Below, in pieces: positions 6,721 through 16,982 of a DNA stretch of 40,991 nucleotides. Where the stretch lies: assembly GCF_009933135.1 (NCBI RefSeq), contig NZ_MAEH01000013.1, forward strand, positions 1 to 40,991. The letters are read 5' to 3'. Numbering within the stretch: the stretch's first letter is position 1; each line of letters starts with the position of its first letter. Under the pieces are notes generated by a model, which saw only the letters and a list, made by a program, of their open reading frames with translations, ran no database searches and was not told the DNA's origin. The position numbers and the translations under genes were made by a program. The DNA comes from Candidatus Enterococcus leclercqii. Lineage in GTDB: Bacteria > Bacillota > Bacilli > Lactobacillales > Enterococcaceae.

Positions 6721-8865
6721 TTACTTTTCAGAAGTAGAACTTTCAGCAGTTTTTCCGGTCGTTGTTTCGCCGTGCAATTCTTTATAGGTTTGTGTCTGAT
6801 AGAGGTCCTCGGTACTTTGACCATCATGCTTAGACAAAACGCTCGTGGAGTCTTTGCCAGCTTCTTGGGCCGCTTGCTGCAATTGTTCTAAACCAGTCTT
6901 ATAGTTGAACTCACTGTAATCAATTTCCTTCAACCCACTCTTGGTGTAAAAGCGGAAGAGGTCGCCGTTATTAATCTGATCGGAAGCAGACAACTGTTTG
7001 TTGACTTTTTCCTTCAGTGCGTCGACTTCTTTGGTTTGCTCCGCTGTTGGTGAGATGATCTCCTCACCGGTTGCTGTGTTGTACAAACTACCCTTATGAT
7101 AAACATACTTTTGAGAAACGAAATCGCCGTTACGGAAAGCCACCAGTTGTTCATGTTTCGGTGACAATAAATCTTGTCCTAGTTGAATATAATTCGTTGT
7201 ATCCACACCCAACAGGTGCAACAGTGTAGGCAATGCGTCCACTTGGCCGCCGTAGGTATGATTGATACCACCGTCGTGTTGACCCGGAATATGAATCATA
7301 TAAGGAACTTTCTGCATTTGCGCATTGTCATAGCTGTTCCATTCATCGGCAGATTTACCTACCAGTTCAGCCAATGACTTGTTGCGGCTTTCTGAAATCC
7401 CGAAGTGGTCACCATACAAAACGATGACGGAGTTGTCATAGAGACCGCTAGCTTTCAAATAGTTGAAGAATTCTTCGACTGCTGTATCTAGATAGTTAGC
7501 TGTTGCAAAGTAGCCATTGATTGTTTCGTCATCAGTTTGTGCCATTGGGAAGCCGGACTCGTCATTTGTAAACTGTGAATACGGGAAATGGTTAGAGACT
7601 GCAATGAATTTCGTGTAAAAGGGTTGCTGCAACTGTTCCAGATATTTGACCGACTGCTGGAAGAAAGGCTTGTCATGCAGTCCGTATTGGAAGGAGTTGT
7701 CCTCGTTCACATCATAGTATTCTTTGCTGAAGAAATAATCATAACCCCAATGTTTGTAAGTTTCGTTACGATTCCAGAAGGTACCATCGTTTCCGTGGAA
7801 GACCGCTGAAGTATACCCTTGGGTTTGTTTTAAAATATCTGGTGCGGATTGGAAAGTATTCTTGCCACCCAGCTGTGTCATGAGTGCACCTTGATTAAGA
7901 CCAAACAGCGAATTATCCATCAAGGTTTCTGCATCACTAGTCTTACCACCTTTCACTTGATGATAGAAATTGTCAAAAGAGAAGGTTTGATTGTCATGAT
8001 AAAGGCTGTTAATAAAAGGCATGACTTCATGTTCCACACCGTTTTCATCTTTGAGTTTGTAATCAATCAGAAATTGTTGTGTGCTTTCCAAGTGAATATA
8101 AATCACGTTTTTTCCTTTAGCAATCCCGAAAAGATCGTCATTAGGGGCAGCGTAGTGGTCTTTTACGTAATCAGCGACGTCATCCATATCTGTTGCGGAC
8201 GCTTCTGCCCGCACTTGACTGGCTTGATAAGTTTGAACCCCGTCATACGCAGTAAAGGCGTTGATTCCCAAGTATTTTACCAAGTAATCACGGGAAAAGG
8301 TTCGAGTCAATAATTCGGGGCGATCAACTTCGGCCATAAAGAGATTGCCAGAAAAAATCATAATCGACAACGTGGTGACAGCCAATGCCATCCGGGCACG
8401 AACTGGTCGCTGATCCATTTTGATCTTTTTACGAGCCAATAGCGCTACTAAAGCGATAATATCCACCCAATAAAGTACGTCATAAGGTCGAAACAGACGC
8501 ATGGCTGTTTCACCGAGGCCACTGGAAACTTTACCGGCACCTAGCATCGTGTTGATAGTAATAAAGTCGGTAAACTCGCGATAGTAGACGATGTTTGAAA
8601 ACAGCAACAGTGTCATCACGGAATAAATCACCAACATTGTAATGTAGGAAGCTTTTGGTCGCTTTACATACAAGGCAATCGACAGTAAAAACAGCGTCGT
8701 TGCAATAGGGTTAATGAAGAGGATGAAATACTGCCGCATGCTTTCAATCCCTAAGTTGAACTCAGTTAAGTAAGCTGCAATGTTTTTAATCCATAATAAG
8801 ACAGCTAAGAGAGCAAAAAAGCCCATTCGTGTATTGATTAATTTCATATTTTTTAGTTTATTCAC
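6721..8865 (-). CDS. ltaS: Lipoteichoic acid synthase LtaS
   Basis: LtaS is a membrane enzyme that polymerises glycerol phosphate from phosphatidylglycerol onto a glycolipid anchor on the outer face of the membrane, making type I lipoteichoic acid. The 714-aa product has five transmembrane segments within about residues 13-180 and then a large extracellular sulfatase-fold domain. The nucleophile Thr is T309 in GGKTSDAET, and metal-ligand motifs HLEST (about 258), LYGDHFG and SNHFPYS are present. A possible signal-peptidase site of the AxA type lies near residues 219-224, where homologues are cleaved. I chose the GTG at 8865 because AAGGAAGGA sits seven bases upstream and the promoter at 8937-8965 starts transcription too close to the upstream ATGs. 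The last ~50 residues are a low-complexity Ser/Thr/Gln-rich tail. It is a single-gene unit. Confidence 0.95.
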   Translation of the reverse strand: MNKLKNMKLINTRMGFFALLAVLLWIKNIAAYLTEFNLGIESMRQYFILFINPIATTLFLLSIALYVKRPKASYITMLVIYSVMTLLLFSNIVYYREFTDFITINTMLGAGKVSSGLGETAMRLFRPYDVLYWVDIIALVALLARKKIKMDQRPVRARMALAVTTLSIMIFSGNLFMAEVDRPELLTRTFSRDYLVKYLGINAFTAYDGVQTYQASQVRAEASATDMDDVADYVKDHYAAPNDDLFGIAKGKNVIYIHLESTQQFLIDYKLKDENGVEHEVMPFINSLYHDNQTFSFDNFYHQVKGGKTSDAETLMDNSLFGLNQGALMTQLGGKNTFQSAPDILKQTQGYTSAVFHGNDGTFWNRNETYKHWGYDYFFSKEYYDVNEDNSFQYGLHDKPFFQQSVKYLEQLQQPFYTKFIAVSNHFPYSQFTNDESGFPMAQTDDETINGYFATANYLDTAVEEFFNYLKASGLYDNSVIVLYGDHFGISESRNKSLAELVGKSADEWNSYDNAQMQKVPYMIHIPGQHDGGINHTYGGQVDALPTLLHLLGVDTTNYIQLGQDLLSPKHEQLVAFRNGDFVSQKYVYHKGSLYNTATGEEIISPTAEQTKEVDALKEKVNKQLSASDQINNGDLFRFYTKSGLKEIDYSEFNYKTGLEQLQQAAQEAGKDSTSVLSKHDGQSTEDLYQTQTYKELHGETTTGKTAESSTSEK

Positions 8866-8936
8866 TGGCGTATCCTTCCTTTGCTTCGAATCAGTAGATG
8901 TTTTGAAAAGGATTTTCATAAATTTCATCATCTTAC

Positions 8937-8965
8937 ATTTTACTAGTCCCAAAATACAGTGTCAA
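8937..8965 (-). promoter_or_regulatory. ltaS promoter
   Basis: The minus strand has TTGACA (8965-8960) and TAAAAT (8942-8937) with a 17-base spacer. Predicted start is near 8930, giving a leader of about 65 bases before the GTG at 8865. Confidence 0.8.
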
Positions 8966-8980
8966 TTGAAAGCGGAGCCT
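8966..8980 (+). promoter_or_regulatory. Candidate cre (CcpA) site beside the ltaS promoter
   Basis: TTGAAAGCGGAGCCT matches the degenerate cre consensus WTGNAANCGNWNNCW at every fixed position. It abuts the -35 of the ltaS promoter. The match is by eye only, and such degenerate matches occur by chance. Confidence 0.35.
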
Positions 8981-9130
8981 TTGTGCATTATTTAGCAATT
9001 CTTTAATTTCGGTAGGGCGAGGACAAAAACTGTTATTTTTGATATACTCAAAAGGAGAATTGCAGTCGAAAAACAGTGGTTTAAACAGCAATTAGACTTC
9101 TATTTCGACAGAAAAATGGAGATAAATCGA

Positions 9131-10300
9131 ATGAAAATCAGAGTCAAAAAAGCTGCAGAAAAAAAATTGCGCAGCGGTTACCCCTTAGTTCAAAGAGAAG
9201 ACTTGGAAGAAGTACCAGTATCCAAAGAATGGCTGACTTTTATCGACAGTCGAGGTGAGTATCTGGCTAGTGGGTATTTAGGAGAACAAAATAAAGGCAT
9301 CGGTTGGTTGCTCGACTGGCAAAAACGTCCAATCAATCAGAACTTTTTCGTTGAAACCTTTGCGCGGGCAAAAGCACACCGTCAATCCTACTATAATGAT
9401 TCGGCTACGACGGCTTTTCGGCTTTTCAATGGTGAAGGAGACGGTATTGGCGGCGTGACCGTTGATCTGTATGGGGAGTATGCTGTATTTTCCTGGTACA
9501 ATGAAACACTATTTGCCAAAAAGGAGGTCGTAGTAGCTGCCTTTCGCGCTGTTTTTCCGGAAGTCAAAGGTGCTTACGAAAAAATCCGCTTTTCTGCAGA
9601 GGGACTACCGGAAAGTCGTCTGCTCTATGGAGAATCGGCGCCGGAACCACTGCTTGTTCAAGAAAATTTTGTCAATTATGCGGTCTATTTGAATGAAGGG
9701 CTGATGACAGGGATTTTTCTCGATCAAAAAGAAGTACGAGGACGTTTAGCAGAAGGTTTAGCTGCGGGTAAGCGGGTCTTGAATATGTTCAGTTATACCG
9801 GTGCTTTTTCCGTTGCTGCGGCAATGGGTGGCGCCTTAGAGACCACCAGTGTTGATCTGGCAAAACGCAGCTTGCCCAAAACGCGGGAACAATTCGAGGT
9901 CAATGGTCTAAAGCCAGCGGACCAAAAGATCCACGTTATGGATGTTTTCAGCTATTTTGCTTATGCTCGTAAAAAGGAATTGACCTTTGATATGATCATT
10001 TTGGATCCGCCGAGTTTTGCTCGTAACAAAAAACAAGTCTTCAGTGTTCAAAAAAATTATGGCGAGCTGGTGGCGGATAGCTTGTCCATCATGAGTAAGC
10101 GGGGCGTGCTGATTGCTTCGACGAATGCCGCGAATCTTTCAGTGGAAAAGTTCAAAAAGAGTATTGAAGAGCAATTCAAAGAAGCTGGCGTGCAATGGCA
10201 GTTGCTAGAGGCCTATCGATTACCGGAAGATTTTTGTGTCTTACCGGCATTTTCAGAGGGCAACTATTTGAAGGTTTTTATCTATGAAATAGAAAAATAA
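9131..10300 (+). CDS. RlmI-like class I rRNA (cytosine) methyltransferase
   Basis: This 389-aa protein is a SAM-dependent methyltransferase of the RlmI/YccW family, which in E. coli methylates a cytosine of 23S rRNA. An N-terminal PUA domain (about residues 1-75) has LASGYLGE, and a middle RlmI-type domain precedes the Rossmann-fold domain. SAM-binding motif I is NMFSYTGAFSVAAA, an acidic ribose-binding turn follows in SVDLAKRSL, and the catalytic region is LDPPSFAR with GVLIASTNAA near the end. Length matches the family (about 390-400). I chose ATG 9131, with GGAG nine bases upstream; an ATG at 9116 overlaps that site. The exact target base in this organism is not known. It is followed after 42 bases by aroD with no terminator between them. 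Confidence 0.9.
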   Translation: MKIRVKKAAEKKLRSGYPLVQREDLEEVPVSKEWLTFIDSRGEYLASGYLGEQNKGIGWLLDWQKRPINQNFFVETFARAKAHRQSYYNDSATTAFRLFNGEGDGIGGVTVDLYGEYAVFSWYNETLFAKKEVVVAAFRAVFPEVKGAYEKIRFSAEGLPESRLLYGESAPEPLLVQENFVNYAVYLNEGLMTGIFLDQKEVRGRLAEGLAAGKRVLNMFSYTGAFSVAAAMGGALETTSVDLAKRSLPKTREQFEVNGLKPADQKIHVMDVFSYFAYARKKELTFDMIILDPPSFARNKKQVFSVQKNYGELVADSLSIMSKRGVLIASTNAANLSVEKFKKSIEEQFKEAGVQWQLLEAYRLPEDFCVLPAFSEGNYLKVFIYEIEK

Positions 10301-10342
10301 GCGGCTGAGGGGTCTTAAGCTCTTTGCAGTGGGAGGGAAATT

Positions 10343-11128
10343 ATGGAGTTTCAGATGAAAAATACAGTATTTGGCAGTGGGCGTCCCAAAATTTGTGTGC
10401 CTTTGACTGGAGGCAGTACCGATAGTGTTGTGCATCAAGCAGGAATGGCAGCTGATAGCCAATGTGAAGTAGTCGAATGGCGGGTCGATCTTTTTAATCA
10501 GGTAGCAGATACAGAAGTCGTAGTAGAAACACTCTCTCATCTCAAGACGATTTTGCGGGATAAGCTGCTATTAGTGACATTTCGGACAGAAAAAGAAGGC
10601 GGCAAGCCACAAGAATTTTCGCTAAAGCAATATCGGGAACTCTATACCAAAATTGCTGAAACCGGGTTGGTAGATCTTTTAGATATCGAATTGGAAGTGG
10701 CGGAATATCTTGGACGCAGTTTCATCCAACAGTTTAAGGAGCAAAAAATTGGCGTGATCTTGAGCCACCACAATTTTTCCAAGACACCAGCTGACGGTGA
10801 ATTGGTACTTAAAATCAGCATCATGAAACAGTTTGACGCAGATATGGGAAAACTGGCAGTTATGCCGAATTCTTTGAAAGACGTTTTGCGTCTGATGAAT
10901 GTTTCGGCTAAACTAAAAGGCTTGGTAGAACTGCCGTTGATTCTAATTTCGATGGGGGATTTAGGCAAAACCAGCCGAGTCAGCGGGGAATTAATTGAAT
11001 CAGTCATGACTTTTGGGTCTTTGGCTGAGGCTTCCGCACCTGGACAGATTCCAGTGAACAAATTGGTCGAAATTTTGGATTTAATGCAGATTGATACAAC
11101 GATGAAAGAACGTGACAAGGATGTCTAA
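10343..11128 (+). CDS. aroD: 3-dehydroquinate dehydratase, type I
   Basis: This 261-aa enzyme removes water from 3-dehydroquinate to give 3-dehydroshikimate, the third step of the shikimate pathway to aromatic amino acids. Type I enzymes form a Schiff base with substrate. The visible motifs are CVPLTG near the N-terminus, EWRVDLF (substrate-binding Glu and Arg), SHHNFSKTP with the catalytic His, and MGKLAVMP with the Schiff-base Lys. SMGDLGKTSRVSGELIESVMTFGS closes the barrel with the phosphate-type loop. Length is slightly above the usual 250. The start has GGGAGGG six bases upstream. It is separate from other aro genes here and overlaps the following ybaK-like gene by a few bases, suggesting co-transcription. 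Confidence 0.95.
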   Translation: MEFQMKNTVFGSGRPKICVPLTGGSTDSVVHQAGMAADSQCEVVEWRVDLFNQVADTEVVVETLSHLKTILRDKLLLVTFRTEKEGGKPQEFSLKQYRELYTKIAETGLVDLLDIELEVAEYLGRSFIQQFKEQKIGVILSHHNFSKTPADGELVLKISIMKQFDADMGKLAVMPNSLKDVLRLMNVSAKLKGLVELPLILISMGDLGKTSRVSGELIESVMTFGSLAEASAPGQIPVNKLVEILDLMQIDTTMKERDKDV

Positions 11129-11615
11129 GAAAAAGCTCGCGAAAACCAATGCGATTCGCTTGGTAGAACAAAAGAAAATTTCCTATCAGGAATACACTTA
11201 TGAATGGACCGAAGATCATCTAGGGGTCGAAAACGTTGCAGATGAACTACAAAAAGATCAAAGTGAACTGTTCAAAACGTTAGTGGCTGTTGGCAACAAG
11301 ACAGGGCCAGTTGTTGCTGTAATTCCTGGGAATCAAGAATTGGACTTAAAAAAGATTGCCAAAGCCAGTGGCAATAAAAAAGTGGAAATGCTCCACTTGC
11401 GGGATTTAGAAGATACAACGGGCTACATTCGAGGCGGCTGTTCACCAGTGGGGATGAAGAAGTTATTGCCAACTTTTATTGATAGCAGTGCTGCATCCAA
11501 AAAAGCAATTATTGTCTCAGCCGGACGCCGCGGATTACAGATGGAGTTATCCCCACAAGATTTAGTTCAGTTAGTGAAGGGAAAGTTTGTCGAGTTAACT
11601 CAAAAGGAAGAATAA
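11121..11615 (+). CDS. ybaK: YbaK/EbsC-type Cys-tRNA(Pro)/Cys-tRNA deacylase
   Basis: This protein of about 164 aa belongs to the YbaK/ProX editing-domain family, which hydrolyses tRNA-Pro wrongly charged with cysteine. Typical elements are KTNAIRLVEQ at the start, a conserved Lys in FKTLVA, VIPGNQELDLKKIAK, and the GYIRGGCSPVGMKK stretch around the active-site Gly-Gly and Ser-Pro. Length agrees with the family (about 155-165). The start is uncertain: ATG 11121 is used here, while GTG 11112 in the same frame is also possible; both overlap the end of aroD and neither has a strong ribosome binding site, so translational coupling with aroD is likely. A long hairpin terminator follows at 11690. 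Confidence 0.9.
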   Translation: MSKKKLAKTNAIRLVEQKKISYQEYTYEWTEDHLGVENVADELQKDQSELFKTLVAVGNKTGPVVAVIPGNQELDLKKIAKASGNKKVEMLHLRDLEDTTGYIRGGCSPVGMKKLLPTFIDSSAASKKAIIVSAGRRGLQMELSPQDLVQLVKGKFVELTQKEE

Positions 11616-11689
11616 AATGAGAGGATGACAAGCACCTGGTCACCCGTGATCAAAGAAAATAGTACCGAACGCTAGACGTCAGGCACAAT

Positions 11690-11738
11690 AAAAAGCCAAG
11701 TCACCTCCATAGAATTAGTGGGAGTGACTTGGCTTTTT
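11690..11738 (+). terminator. Bidirectional terminator between ybaK and the flavoprotein gene
   Basis: A perfect 15-base inverted repeat (arms 11690-11704 and 11724-11738, core GCCAAGTCAC) is flanked by A on the left and T on the right. It can stop the plus-strand aroD unit and, about 115 bases away, the minus-strand flavoprotein gene. Confidence 0.9.
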
Positions 11739-11852
11739 ACTGTTAAAAATTTCAGTTGGGGCTTGTTCTGCAGACCTAGACTCAGAAGTTAACGAAACTG
11801 TTTTCCTGCCTACACTTTCTTGACTCTATTAAGGAAAAGGTCTTATCAAAAG

Positions 11853-13118
11853 TTACCAAAAGCCTGCCAGTTGGGCTGCATGTTGGCCGGCAACATGGCC
11901 GGTGCACAAAGCTGAAGTGATATTAAAACCCCCGGTATACCCGTTGACATCCAAAACTTCACCAGCAAAAAAAAGTCCAGGACAAAGCTTAGACTCCAGC
12001 GTTTTAGGATTGACTTCTTTGAGATTAACGCCACCCGCAGTTACGAAAGCTTTCTCCAGGCCAATCGTCCGGTTGACGTGGATAGGAAAACCTTTGATCA
12101 AAGCGACCAACTGCTGCAATTGATCGTCGTTTAATTGCTGGGGGAAAAGGTCGGCCAGTTGTAGTCTATCTAAGAAAAACTGTAACAGCCTTTCTGGTAA
12201 CAAACCACTCAATGCGTTTTTGACCGTCTTTTTTGAATCTAATTGCTTTTTCATCTGGTTGGTCAATTGTGGTTCTGTCATATCAGGACAACTGTCCAAT
12301 ACCAATAAGACGGACTTGTCTGGTTGTTCTCGCAGTTGTTTGTTGACAAAATAAGCACACCGCAGCGCCGCTGGACCGGACAATCCAAAATGTGTGAATA
12401 AAAGATCCATCTGCTGGGTGATGACCGGTTTACCTTTTTTTCCGATGACCGATAATGCGACATCTTGCAGCGACAGACCTTGTAATGTCCCGTGTTTAAT
12501 AAAGTCTTCTTCAGAAACGAGAGGAGCTTCAGTGGCAAAAAGCGGGGTCACCGTGTGTCCCAAAGTTTTTGCAAACTTGAAACCGTCACCGGTCGAGCCT
12601 GTCCCGGGATAAGTTATGCCACCGGTCGTCACAATCACAGCAGAAGCGGCAAAATCGCCTTGATCTGTTCGAACCCCTGCGATTTCTCCCTCGTTGCCAG
12701 TGATCAATTTGGTAACTGATGTTTTTAAGAGTAGCGTAACACCGGAGTCTTCGAGGGCATCTGTCAGTCCTTGGACAATAGTTTTTGAACGATCACTAAC
12801 GGGAAACATACGCCCGTGATCTTCCTCTTTTAAAGGAATATTCCGCTCTGCAAAAAAGGCCATGATGTCCTGGTTGTTCCATTGAGAGAATGTCGAATGC
12901 AAAAAACGGCCGTTACCAGGAATATGCGTGATTAAGTCGGCAACCGGACGATTATTGGTGACATTGCAACGTCCACCTCCTGTCATCAAAAGTTTTTTCC
13001 CGGGTTTCTTGTTTTTTTCTAACAACAAGACGCGGGCCCCTTGTTCTCCGGCACTGATTGCACTCATTAAACCGGCAGGACCGGCGCCGACCACGATCAC
13101 ATCGTAATTTTTTTTCAT
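11853..13118 (-). CDS. BaiN/HI0933-family NAD(P)/FAD-dependent oxidoreductase
   Basis: This 421-aa flavoprotein belongs to the HI0933/BaiN/YhiN family of putative oxidoreductases. The N-terminal dinucleotide-binding motif is VGAGPAGLMSAISA followed by LLLEK. The family signature GGGRCNVTN comes next, then VTTGGITYPGTGSTGDGF and near the C-terminus FAGEVLDVNGYTGGFN. Length is the usual 400-425. Family members are widespread; a Clostridium member was linked to bile-acid 7-dehydroxylation, but the general reaction is not settled and I do not infer it here. The start has AGGAGT six bases upstream. It is transcribed divergently from gdhA. Confidence 0.9.
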   Translation of the reverse strand: MKKNYDVIVVGAGPAGLMSAISAGEQGARVLLLEKNKKPGKKLLMTGGGRCNVTNNRPVADLITHIPGNGRFLHSTFSQWNNQDIMAFFAERNIPLKEEDHGRMFPVSDRSKTIVQGLTDALEDSGVTLLLKTSVTKLITGNEGEIAGVRTDQGDFAASAVIVTTGGITYPGTGSTGDGFKFAKTLGHTVTPLFATEAPLVSEEDFIKHGTLQGLSLQDVALSVIGKKGKPVITQQMDLLFTHFGLSGPAALRCAYFVNKQLREQPDKSVLLVLDSCPDMTEPQLTNQMKKQLDSKKTVKNALSGLLPERLLQFFLDRLQLADLFPQQLNDDQLQQLVALIKGFPIHVNRTIGLEKAFVTAGGVNLKEVNPKTLESKLCPGLFFAGEVLDVNGYTGGFNITSALCTGHVAGQHAAQLAGFW

Positions 13119-13212
13119 TGTTCTACTCCTGTTCTTAATGTCTCTCAGTGTTTTTTTAAATTTAAAAGACGAAAAATTCTGGCAATTCCTCCACAGATCG
13201 TTTTGAATCTGC

Positions 13213-13218
13213 TAAAAT
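13213..13218 (+). promoter_or_regulatory. Probable gdhA promoter (extended -10)
   Basis: TGCTAAAAT is an extended -10 element about 55 bases before the gdhA start. The matching -35 region (TCCACA) is weak. Confidence 0.45.
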
Positions 13219-13240
13219 AAGAAAGTAACTCGGGACTTAA

Positions 13241-14617
<1,377 letters not shown>

Positions 14618-14659
14618 TATAAAAAAACAAGTACTACAAAATGATTACAAATAGGCCAA

Positions 14660-14714
14660 TGATCCTCCGCAACTTGTCTGAACTTGAAAGACAGGCTTGG
14701 GGAGGATCAGTTTT
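14660..14714 (+). terminator. gdhA terminator
   Basis: Arms TGATCCTCC (14660-14668) and GGAGGATCA (14701-14709) enclose an inner TGTCT/AGACA stem and are followed by GTTTTT. Confidence 0.85.
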
Positions 14715-14750
14715 TACCAATACAGGTACCTATTTCACAACAGTTGATGC

Positions 14751-14779
14751 TTGAAAAAAAACCATGAAAAACGTAAAGT
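14751..14779 (+). promoter_or_regulatory. pgi promoter
   Basis: TTGAAA (14751-14756) and TAAAGT (14774-14779) have a 17-base spacer, and the start would lie about 42 bases before the pgi ATG. Confidence 0.65.
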
Positions 14780-14827
14780 AGAAGATGGAAAGAAATGCTA
14801 AAGTTTCTATCAATAGGAGGAAAGAAA

Positions 14828-16171
14828 ATGGCACACATTAAGTTTGACTATTCCAAAGTGGCACCGTTTGTTAATGAACCTGAGCTTGGCTATATGCAAA
14901 GTCAAGTAACAGCGGCCCACGATTTGCTGCGCAACGGCACAGGCGCCGGCAGTGATTACATCGGTTGGGTAGACCTACCGACTAATTATGATAAAGAAGA
15001 ATTTGCCCGTATCAAAGAAGCGGCAGCAAAAATTCAATCCGATTCAGAAATCCTGGTAGTTATCGGTATCGGGGGCTCTTATTTGGGAGCACGTGCAGCC
15101 ATTGATTTTTTGAATCACACTTTCTACAACTACATGAACCGAGATGAAAATAAAACGCAAATCTTCTTTGCCGGCAACTCAATTTCTTCTACTTATCTTG
15201 CAGACTTGATTGAAGTTATTGGCGATCGTGATTTCTCAGTAAACGTAATCTCTAAATCCGGAACAACCACAGAACCGGCGATTGCATTCCGTGTTTTCAA
15301 AGAAATGCTGATCAATAAATACGGTGTAGAAGAAGCCAACAAACGTATTTATGCAACTACGGATAAAGCTAAAGGTGCGGTCAAAGTCGAAGCAGATGCT
15401 GCCGGCTGGGAAACCTTTGTAATTCCTGATGATGTCGGTGGCCGTTATTCTGTACTGACAGCAGTTGGCCTTTTGCCAATTGCCGCTTCTGGTGCTGATA
15501 TCGACGCATTGATGCAAGGAGCAGCTGATGCCTCAAAAGAATACTCCTCCGATAAATTGGAAGAAAATGAAGCTTATCAATATGCGGCAATGCGCAACAT
15601 CTTGTACCGCAAAGGCAAAGTGACAGAACTGTTGATCAACTATGAACCAGGGATGCAGTATTTCTCTGAATGGTGGAAACAACTCTTCGGCGAGTCAGAA
15701 GGAAAAGACCAAAAAGGCATCTATCCTTCCAGTGCCAACTTCTCAACTGACTTGCATTCTCTTGGTCAATACATCCAAGAAGGCCGCCGTAACATTTTTG
15801 AAACGGTAGTGAAGGTAGAAAAACCTCGCAAAAACGTCACCATTCCAGTACAAGATACTGATCTGGATGGATTGGGCTACTTGCAAGGCAAAGAGGTCGA
15901 TTTCGTCAACACTAAAGCCTATCAAGGCGTATTGTTGGCCCATACAGATGGAGACGTACCAAACTTGTTGGTGACAATCCCAGAAATGGACGCATACACT
16001 TTGGGTTATGTGATGTACTTCTTTGAAATTGCTTGCGGAATCTCTGGTTACTTAAACGGTGTCAATCCGTTTGACCAACCAGGTGTGGAAGCCTACAAAA
16101 AAAATATGTTTGCTCTTTTAGGTAAACCAGGTTTTGAAGAACTGTCAAAAGAATTGAACGAACGTCTGTAA
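14828..16171 (+). CDS. pgi: Glucose-6-phosphate isomerase
   Basis: This 447-aa glycolytic enzyme interconverts glucose 6-phosphate and fructose 6-phosphate. The length is that of the shorter bacterial/firmicute PGI type (about 450). Visible signatures are [34 protein letters not shown] (sugar-phosphate binding loop), [14 protein letters not shown] and [15 protein letters not shown]; the family signature pattern near the C-terminus is represented by [16 protein letters not shown], which carries the catalytic Lys. The ATG at 14828 has AGGAGG eight bases upstream, and an earlier in-frame ATG at 14795 lacks such a site. It is flanked by its own promoter and terminator. Confidence 0.97.
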   Translation: MAHIKFDYSKVAPFVNEPELGYMQSQVTAAHDLLRNGTGAGSDYIGWVDLPTNYDKEEFARIKEAAAKIQSDSEILVVIGIGGSYLGARAAIDFLNHTFYNYMNRDENKTQIFFAGNSISSTYLADLIEVIGDRDFSVNVISKSGTTTEPAIAFRVFKEMLINKYGVEEANKRIYATTDKAKGAVKVEADAAGWETFVIPDDVGGRYSVLTAVGLLPIAASGADIDALMQGAADASKEYSSDKLEENEAYQYAAMRNILYRKGKVTELLINYEPGMQYFSEWWKQLFGESEGKDQKGIYPSSANFSTDLHSLGQYIQEGRRNIFETVVKVEKPRKNVTIPVQDTDLDGLGYLQGKEVDFVNTKAYQGVLLAHTDGDVPNLLVTIPEMDAYTLGYVMYFFEIACGISGYLNGVNPFDQPGVEAYKKNMFALLGKPGFEELSKELNERL

Positions 16172-16184
16172 GACATTAGCAGAG

Positions 16185-16223
16185 ACACCGCTGATTTGGA
16201 AACTATGATCAGCGGTGTTTTTG
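16185..16223 (+). terminator. pgi terminator
   Basis: A perfect 11-base stem, ACACCGCTGAT (16185-16195) and ATCAGCGGTGT (16208-16218), is followed by five T. Confidence 0.92.
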
Positions 16224-16553
16224 TATGCAGTAATTAGCGGAAGTTTACGAAGAGAAAAACTTTAGAAGCGACGATGCTTTTCGAGAATTCTTTGCGATAA
16301 AACGAAGAGATAGTTTGAAGCTTACTCGTAGGATAGCAAATAAAGAACAGAATGTGACATGAGTAACTTCCAAATGCTAAACAGCGGATGTTTGACCACA
16401 ATTAATAAAAAGTATACGGATAAGAAAAAATTGTGACCACCTTGATGTCTTAGTCCGAAGAGAGAGCATGACCATACGTGTCAAGAGAAGTGAATGATGC
16501 TGACTTGGCTTGATGAAATCAAGGAAAGTCTGTGTTTGAAATTTTTAGCAATG
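16224..16553 (+). other. Gene-free 330-base stretch between pgi and a bidirectional terminator
   Basis: I see no convincing gene here. It contains an inverted repeat, CCACAATT near 16397 and AATTGTG near 16429, around a TATACG, and TTGACC near 16394 that could be a -35 with a short (15-base) spacer. If transcribed on the plus strand, an RNA starting around 16425 would end at the 16554-16601 hairpin, so a small RNA is possible. There is no direct support for it. Confidence 0.3.
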
Positions 16554-16601
16554 AAAAACCGACGATCTTCCAATGATTTTAATGGAAGATCGTCGGTTTT
16601 T
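16554..16601 (-). terminator. Perfect 19-base inverted-repeat terminator
   Basis: Arms 16554-16572 and 16583-16601 are fully complementary (core CCGACGATCTTCCA), with A-rich and T-rich ends so it works on both strands. The minus-strand gene ending at 16670 lies 70 bases upstream of it. It could also end a plus-strand transcript from 16224-16553. Confidence 0.85.
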
Positions 16602-16669
16602 GGGGTCTTACGTTGGTATTGTTCGGTTCACAGGACGGTGTCTCAACTATTGTCACAGCCCCAATGTCA

Positions 16670-16939
16670 TTATTCCGGAGTCCCAATAACTTTGATATAG
16701 TCATCCACATTGACGATGGTCATATGTTTGACTAACAATTGGTCTCGCTTGTTCCGACGACCGGAAACGTGGATTGTATATTTGTCGTTAGGTAGACGGA
16801 ATATATAAGAAGATAAGAAGCGGTCCCGAATCACACAGTCGATGGCGGTCTGATCATTTTTCAGACGCATAAGCGACAACATGATAGGCTTTTCTTGGAG
16901 CAATGCGGTTTTTACTAGAACGCCTTCGAATTCTTCCAT
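16670..16939 (-). CDS. Conserved-looking hypothetical protein, 89 aa
   Basis: I do not recognise this gene. The product is an 89-aa, soluble, mixed-charge protein without a signal peptide or membrane segment. The pattern of alternating hydrophobic residues (GVLVKTALL, KPIMLSLMRL, YTIHVSGRR, KHMTIVNVDDYIKVIG) suggests a mostly beta-strand fold such as a small barrel, with the run GRRNKRDQLLVKH strongly basic, so nucleic-acid contact is conceivable but only inferred. Evidence that it is real: GAGGTG seven bases before the ATG, a TATAAT upstream at 16983-16988 and a strong terminator downstream. It stands alone, with non-coding stretches on both sides. Confidence 0.75.
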   Translation of the reverse strand: MEEFEGVLVKTALLQEKPIMLSLMRLKNDQTAIDCVIRDRFLSSYIFRLPNDKYTIHVSGRRNKRDQLLVKHMTIVNVDDYIKVIGTPE

Positions 16940-16982
16940 GATTTCACACCTCTCATGGTTTTTACGGCAATGCCGTGACTCT

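Noticed and set aside
16494-16700. 68-codon open frame on the plus strand
   Set aside because: It spans the perfect terminator hairpin at 16554-16601 and overlaps the 3' end of a better-supported minus-strand gene.
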